Shown here: positions 59,407 to 64,000 of the stretch, piece after piece | Position numbering within the stretch: the first letter of the stretch is position 1 | Layout of the letters: every line of letters starts with the position of its first letter | Assembly: GCA_039545315.1 (NCBI GenBank) | Contig: BCIM01000002.1 | Location: 2,208,331 to 2,272,330, forward strand | Reading direction: 5' to 3' | Source: Kondoa malvinella | Taxonomy: Eukaryota; Basidiomycota; Agaricostilbomycetes; Agaricostilbales; Kondoaceae | DNA: 64,000 nucleotides | Notes under the pieces: model-generated | Told to the model about the DNA's origin: nothing | The model's database searches: none | Seen by the model: the letters and a program-made list of their open reading frames with translations, nothing else | Program-made: the position numbers and the translations under genes

Positions 59407-59601
59407 TTTATTCGCTATCCACGAGCCTCAGAAGGCCAGAGACTGCTGTGATACCTTTCGTCTTACTCGCTATACCACCCTTTGCCTGCAATTGGGACGT
59501 CGTCGCGGTCAACTCGATATTCGCTGTTGCACATTTTTGAACAGCTCTCATGCTCACGCTGGCATAAGGCTGCTTGTGACCTCTAGTCACTCTCCAGCAA
59601 G

Positions 59602-62160
59602 ATGAGCACAGCACTTGCCAGCGTCCCTTCGACGCAACGCAGCAATCCCACTGTCGCGCTCATCGATTATCTCACGGCAATTGTCGCTCAAGCTCTATCA
59701 GCAGAGATGCACGGGACAGCTCTCTTCCTCGCTGAACGATTGCACGCTGTTCTACCGACTGATGAAGCTCCTACCTACTTTCTCGCTTTTGCTTTGCTCA
59801 AGACACACAATGCGGCTGGTGCCATGGATGTGCTACGACAGCCCATTAGGAAGCGCGATGTGCTCCATTCGAAAACAGCAAACGCACCCAAGAACTATTA
59901 CACGCAGTATAGAAGCAGCCAAGTGACCAAACCTGCCTACCAGTCATCCCTTCGATGCGCTTGGGTCTATTCTCAAGCTTGTGATGCGGTTGGGAGGAAC
60001 AGAGAAGGTCAAGACCGATTACAACAGGCTATAGACAAGATGGGTCGAGATCAAGTAGATTGGAGCGAGGTGCAACTACCAAGAAGCGAAAGTGCACCTA
60101 CGAATGCTGCTATGCACTTGAAAATGGCGCAAATGTCGATAAAAGGGAACAAGCCAGACAAAGCAGAGACCTACTTCATGACTGCGCTTGAAGAATGTTG
60201 GTGGTGTTGGGAAGCTTGGGAGGGATTGTGCTTGATGGGCAGAGTACCGGACGCAGACTCTCACTTTGCCTTTCAAAGGCAGTACGACCCGTCAGTCGTC
60301 AATGGCTATGCAAATCATTCGGCCAACATGACAACTCTGGACGCCTCAACATCGGACGGAAGCGCCTTGTATACACCTGCAGCGGGAAACCATCAAGACT
60401 CTCTCAACGCCTCATCCTTCATCGGTCCATCTACCAACACAGACGACTCCTTCTTTGGTCCGCCAGGTCGTAATCCTCGACCAACAAACGGTGTCAATTT
60501 CCCAACTATGGCTTCCTCGAACCTCTTTACACCTGAACCAGCCCAACCTTCCACTTCATTCGCACCTCCTCCAGCACCAGTACCAATTCCACCACCACGC
60601 AGACGAGCACCAGCCAATCCAGGCAAAGATGGGATCCGTCGTTCTACCCGTCTCACCTCAAGCAACAAAGCCTCTTCCCCTCCCGCAGCCACACCAGCCG
60701 AGAAATCAACTAAAGCTCCTAAACCTCGTTCTCGGGTAGCTTCAAACCCTCGAGAAAGGAAACGAATCAAAGCATCCCTTTCGCCAGATGATGAATTATC
60801 AGCTTTACCTCAACCTGGTTATTCTGTGCATCCGATCTTACCCGGTGATAGTCCTGAAGGATGGTTAAGGGATGTGATGAGGAAATTTGGGAAGGCTGAA
60901 GCGTGTTTGAGCCGGTTTGATAGTGCAGGCGCTTTGGAATGTTTGATGAGCTTGAATGTGGAGCAGAGGAGAAGTTGGAGAGCTTGTATTGGTGTTGGGA
61001 GAGCGAGAATGGAAGCGCTCGAGTATACTGCTGTGAGTGTTGGTTTATCTTTCCAGAGATCATGGCTGATCGGTGTGGGCAGGCGGAGAAAGCATTCGCT
61101 GCAGCGAGAGAAGCATCGCCTTACATGATCGTCTACTCTGATCTACACTCGACTTTACTATGGCATCTCTCGCGTAAAACAGAACTCTCTTACCTCGCCC
61201 AGCAAATCATGACCCTTCAACCACTATCGACAGAAGCTTGGATCGCAACAGGCAACGTCTTTTCTCTTTTTGACGATCACGCAAACGCTTTAAAGTGCTT
61301 CAAGCGTGCGATTCAGCTAGTAGAGTCTGATGGATTGCGTGGTTCACCGGTTGGCGTGTCAAAGCAGATTATTGGAGGAGAGAACGCCTATGTGATGGCT
61401 GGTCATGAATGTGTCGCGTTAGAAGATTGGGAGAGCGCGTTGGGCTTTTACAGGGAAGCTGTAAGAAGGCGAAACAGGTGTTATACTGCTTGGTGAGCTC
61501 GAATTCTCCCTTGATCAAATGACGCTAATCAGTTGGCAGGTTTGGTATTGGGAATGTATACATGAAGACTGGCAAGCTTAGGCTGGCGGAGTACCATTTC
61601 CGAAAAGCAGTTGACATCAACCCAATGAATGCCATGCTGATTTCATGCGTAGGCGCTGTGAGTCTTTCCGCTACACATGCGGCCGAGACTGATGCTCTGT
61701 AGATTCTCGAGCGACTCGGTCACAGAAGAGAAGCCCTCGTTGAGTATGAGAGAGCTTGCCGTCTTTCACCGCAAAGCGCAGCGGTGAAGTTCAAGAAAGT
61801 CAAATTACTCGTGGCACTCAAGCAGTATTCAGTGAGTCGGAACAAAATACAGACACCATATAGTGCTAATTTTGTATTGCAGGTCGCGCACAAGGATCTG
61901 CTCTCGTTATCCGCTTTGGCACCAGATGAGTTCAGCGTCCACTTTTTGCTCGGCAAAGTGTATGGTGCTCTCGGACAAAAGAACGAGATGACCAAGTCTT
62001 TTACGTACGCTCAAGACTTGGATCCGCGCTCTGCTCATCGGTCAGTCAATCACGATTTGGTCGAGTTCCTGACTGACGCGCTTTGTCATGCAGGATTCGA
62101 CAAGCGATTGAGGATCTAGAGAGCCGGAAAGAAGGCGAAGAGATGGATGCAGATCCGTAG
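59602..62160 (+). CDS. CDC27: Anaphase-promoting complex subunit CDC27/APC3 (Nuc2)
   Basis: The N-terminal TPR block is ALSAEMHGTALFLAERLHAV, PTYFLAFALLKTHNAAGAMD, YQSSLRCAWVYSQACDAVGR, and NAAMHLKMAQMSIKGNKPDK with YFMTALEECWWCWEAWEGLC. A long Ser/Pro-rich middle follows (VPIPPPRRRAPANPGKD). After an intron of about 50 nt at about 61034 comes the C-terminal TPR superhelix: EKAFAAAREASPYMIVYSDL, LWHLSRKTELSYLAQQIM, EAWIATGNVFSLFDDHANAL, WFGIGNVYMKTGKLRLAEYH, FRKAVDINPMNAML, RLGHRREALVEYERACRLSP and DEFSVHFLLGKVYGALGQKN. This is the APC3 layout. APC3 binds the IR tail of Cdc20/Cdh1 and so recruits coactivators. It ends EDLESRKEGEEMDADP at 62160. Confidence 0.9.
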
Positions 62161-62728
62161 GGAAGTAGCGGTGTCTCTGGCGTAGCTCTTCTTGAAATGC
62201 GTGGTTTCATGCCTTTCTTCCACTAACCTCGAGTCATTCAACAAAAGCTCTCAACGTGCAGCTGTATCTCGACCGGCTCTGCTTGAGCTTAATCCAGCTC
62301 ATGGCTGCGACTCGTTCTGGCCTCTTGTAGCGAAGGCGATCACTTGCGATAGACTCGCGCAATCTCATCGGCCTTTGTCGCATTTACGCACATCGACACG
62401 CTTTGACTCTCAATCAAACACTGCTGCGGCCTTCTCAGTCTCGATTCTTGGAACGGCCATTACAGCAAGAAATGCTCTTGTCCTTGTTATAACACAGTAT
62501 ACTCGTAAAGAGGCAATCTTGAAAGTGAGTCATTCCCGTCACCTCTCTGTTCAGTCATTTCCTTTCGTGCACGTATAAGCCGGCCATTTGCTTGGCTCGA
62601 TTGCATAGTCTCCTGCCTGCCTATCTGGCATTTTACGAGAGAAATTCTTATCGCACTTCTTATCGGACAAGTCGGAGTGCTCACATGGCCTCTGTGCCTC
62701 TTTGACAGACTTTGTGTACGCCTTCAAC
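62161..62728. other. Spacer of about 570 bp
   Basis: Contains the CDC27 3' flank and the promoter of the next gene. One 128-codon open stretch (62192-62578) lacks any family resemblance and looks like chance. No RNA gene or repeat recognised. Confidence 0.4.
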
Positions 62729-63808
62729 ATGTCACGCTCACCTGGCGGAAGCGACCCACCGCCTACAAGCAGTCCTTGGTCACATCGACTCTTTCATCCC
62801 TTTTCGATAGCACCTTTACCTCATCAGATTACAATGCCGACGCCCGCATCTAGATCAGTAGACTTGCTGCCTCTCACCCGGAACAAGTTGGAACGGATGG
62901 TCTCGTCTAGAAAAGGCGGCCTACGACAGCTCGTCCTGCTCAGTAATGCGTTCGACTCTTCTTCCCGCTTGCCATCGCCTGCTTCTCCGACGTTCCCTAG
63001 CTGTCCTGAGGTCGAAGATTTTGCTATTGAGCATGTTGAGCAATGCGATGGGATGATGCACGAGTCAGTTTCGGATGAGCAAATGATGGAGGAGAGGAAA
63101 CGGAAAGAGATGGAATGGTTTGAGGATGTCTTGGATGGTATGATTGAGACAGAGGAGCTGGATCAGGAAGATCAGGAATACGTTGATGTGTCACTGCGCT
63201 CGCAGCCCCTTTTCGATGCCAAATCTTCGCATGCTCAAGAAGAGGAGTTTGAGAATGGTCAGAGAGGGTATTTGATGGATTCTGGCTTTGTTGAACAGCA
63301 GATGCGAGGTCAGCTGTGCTCGAATCATGCACCAGGGAGAAGCTCATTTGTTTCTTTAGACTACCATGAACCTTTTCGTATACCTCGACCCCTCCAGACT
63401 CCTATCGACTTCGAGGCTGCTGCCCTGAACGAGATCGACCTTCCTGCACTCACGCCAGACAATTCACCCGTGTCCGAAACACTCGATCTCACGCCTACTA
63501 CACCAAGTGATCAAATGCAGCTCGTCCCTTATTCAGCTCCATCGCTCTTCGTCGCGATTCCTCAATCGCTGTTTGAACCACACCTGCTAGAAAAGAAGCC
63601 CAGACAGCAACCGCTTCGCTTACCTATTGATCTTCCACCTTGGGATCACGTCGATTTCGGCCCTCGTCCTTCTTTACGCTCGACTTTGCATCGTTCAGAG
63701 TACGCCAAAGAAGCTGAAGATCAACCAATGTGTTCATGCATCGGTCTAAAACCGTTCAGCTATGGCTTCGAGGGTCGACTCTGCTCTTCCGATTCTTGGC
63801 TTCTATAA
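62729..63808 (+). CDS. Uncharacterised intronless acidic protein, about 359 aa
   Basis: A single long open frame from ATG 62729, unlike its intron-rich neighbours. The product is disordered: a Pro/Ser-rich start (SRSPGGSDPPPTSSPWSHRL), TRNKLERMVSSRKGGLRQLV as a possible helix, then a very acidic helical stretch (EMEWFEDVLDGMIETEELDQ, EDQEYVDVSLRSQPLFD). Next are Pro-rich segments with TP/SP sites (LPALTPDNSPVSETLDLTPT). The C-terminus has CSCIGLKPFSYGFEGRLC, possibly a small Cys-based motif. Phosphorylation-rich regulatory proteins look like this, but no domain is recognised. Confidence 0.55.
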   Translation: MSRSPGGSDPPPTSSPWSHRLFHPFSIAPLPHQITMPTPASRSVDLLPLTRNKLERMVSSRKGGLRQLVLLSNAFDSSSRLPSPASPTFPSCPEVEDFAIEHVEQCDGMMHESVSDEQMMEERKRKEMEWFEDVLDGMIETEELDQEDQEYVDVSLRSQPLFDAKSSHAQEEEFENGQRGYLMDSGFVEQQMRGQLCSNHAPGRSSFVSLDYHEPFRIPRPLQTPIDFEAAALNEIDLPALTPDNSPVSETLDLTPTTPSDQMQLVPYSAPSLFVAIPQSLFEPHLLEKKPRQQPLRLPIDLPPWDHVDFGPRPSLRSTLHRSEYAKEAEDQPMCSCIGLKPFSYGFEGRLCSSDSWLL

Positions 63809-64000
63809 AACACCTTCACCATTCACCTCATGCTTCGCATTGCATTATCAAGTTCAGATCATGAAGTTTAGTTCAGTATGTTTTCCGTTTCTTGTACCAT
63901 TTTGTTAGAGCTCTATATAGATTTAGAATCGTTCGCTAGGTAGCACCACTTTTTGCATTGTGTTACTGTTTGCTTGAGCTTCGACTGAGCTGTCTTGTTT
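63809..64000. other. 3' flank of last gene
   Basis: AT-richer DNA after the stop; no gene visible before the window ends. Confidence 0.4.

Noticed and set aside
1..64000. CRISPR arrays, insertion sequences, prophage or bacterial operons
   Set aside because: The window is intron-rich eukaryotic DNA; no regularly spaced repeats, transposase or phage genes were seen.

Overview
The window looks like nuclear DNA from a compact basidiomycete fungus. Nearly every gene is split by short introns (mostly 43-65 nt, GT..AG, with a branch-like CTRAY near the acceptor). About 33 genes fit in 64 kb, genes sit on both strands with short spacers, and no transposon, rRNA, tRNA or CRISPR was seen. The families are eukaryotic and fungal (OXA1, UPF2, RPB3, CDC27, TRP2, CMS1, F-box proteins, GPI-anchored cell-surface proteins). 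I cannot name the species. All gene models were built by eye from reading frames and splice sites, so exon edges in weakly conserved genes are provisional.

Layout. 1-5.3 kb: the 3' end of a BIM1-like GPI protein, a secreted Cys-rich GPI protein, a UBE2S-type E2 and OXA1. 5.5-15.3 kb: endosomal Na+/H+ exchanger, MAG1-type 3-methyladenine glycosylase, an unknown protein, an unresolved stretch and UPF2. 15.7-26.4 kb: a large single-span membrane protein, an F-box/LRR-like protein, a Rad26/ATRIP-type checkpoint protein, a four-span membrane protein and an unknown gene. 26.7-35.8 kb: RPB3, a zinc-finger/BRCT/UBZ4-like/RING protein, a single-TOG CLASP-like protein and an F-box/LRR protein. 35.9-47.7 kb: GT49 (LARGE-like) glycosyltransferase, OTU deubiquitinase, tRNA dihydrouridine synthase (DUS4 type), MFS transporter, a CmcJ/AsaB-like enzyme divergent from it, and a rhodanese. 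47.8-64 kb: mitochondrial uS19, HhH-GPD glycosylase, a Q/H-rich zinc-finger protein, TRP2, asparagine synthetase, CMS1, a poorly resolved small gene, CDC27/APC3 and an unknown intronless gene.

This is mostly a housekeeping stretch, not a cluster or island. Links between genes: UBE2S and CDC27 both belong to the anaphase-promoting complex pathway, and the E2 keeps the LRRL tail used for APC/C docking in animals. MAG1, the HhH-GPD glycosylase, Rad26 and the BRCT/RING protein all point to DNA repair or damage signalling. The divergent MFS transporter and CmcJ-like enzyme may share a promoter. TRP2 and the asparagine synthetase carry Gcn4-like TGACTC sites upstream.
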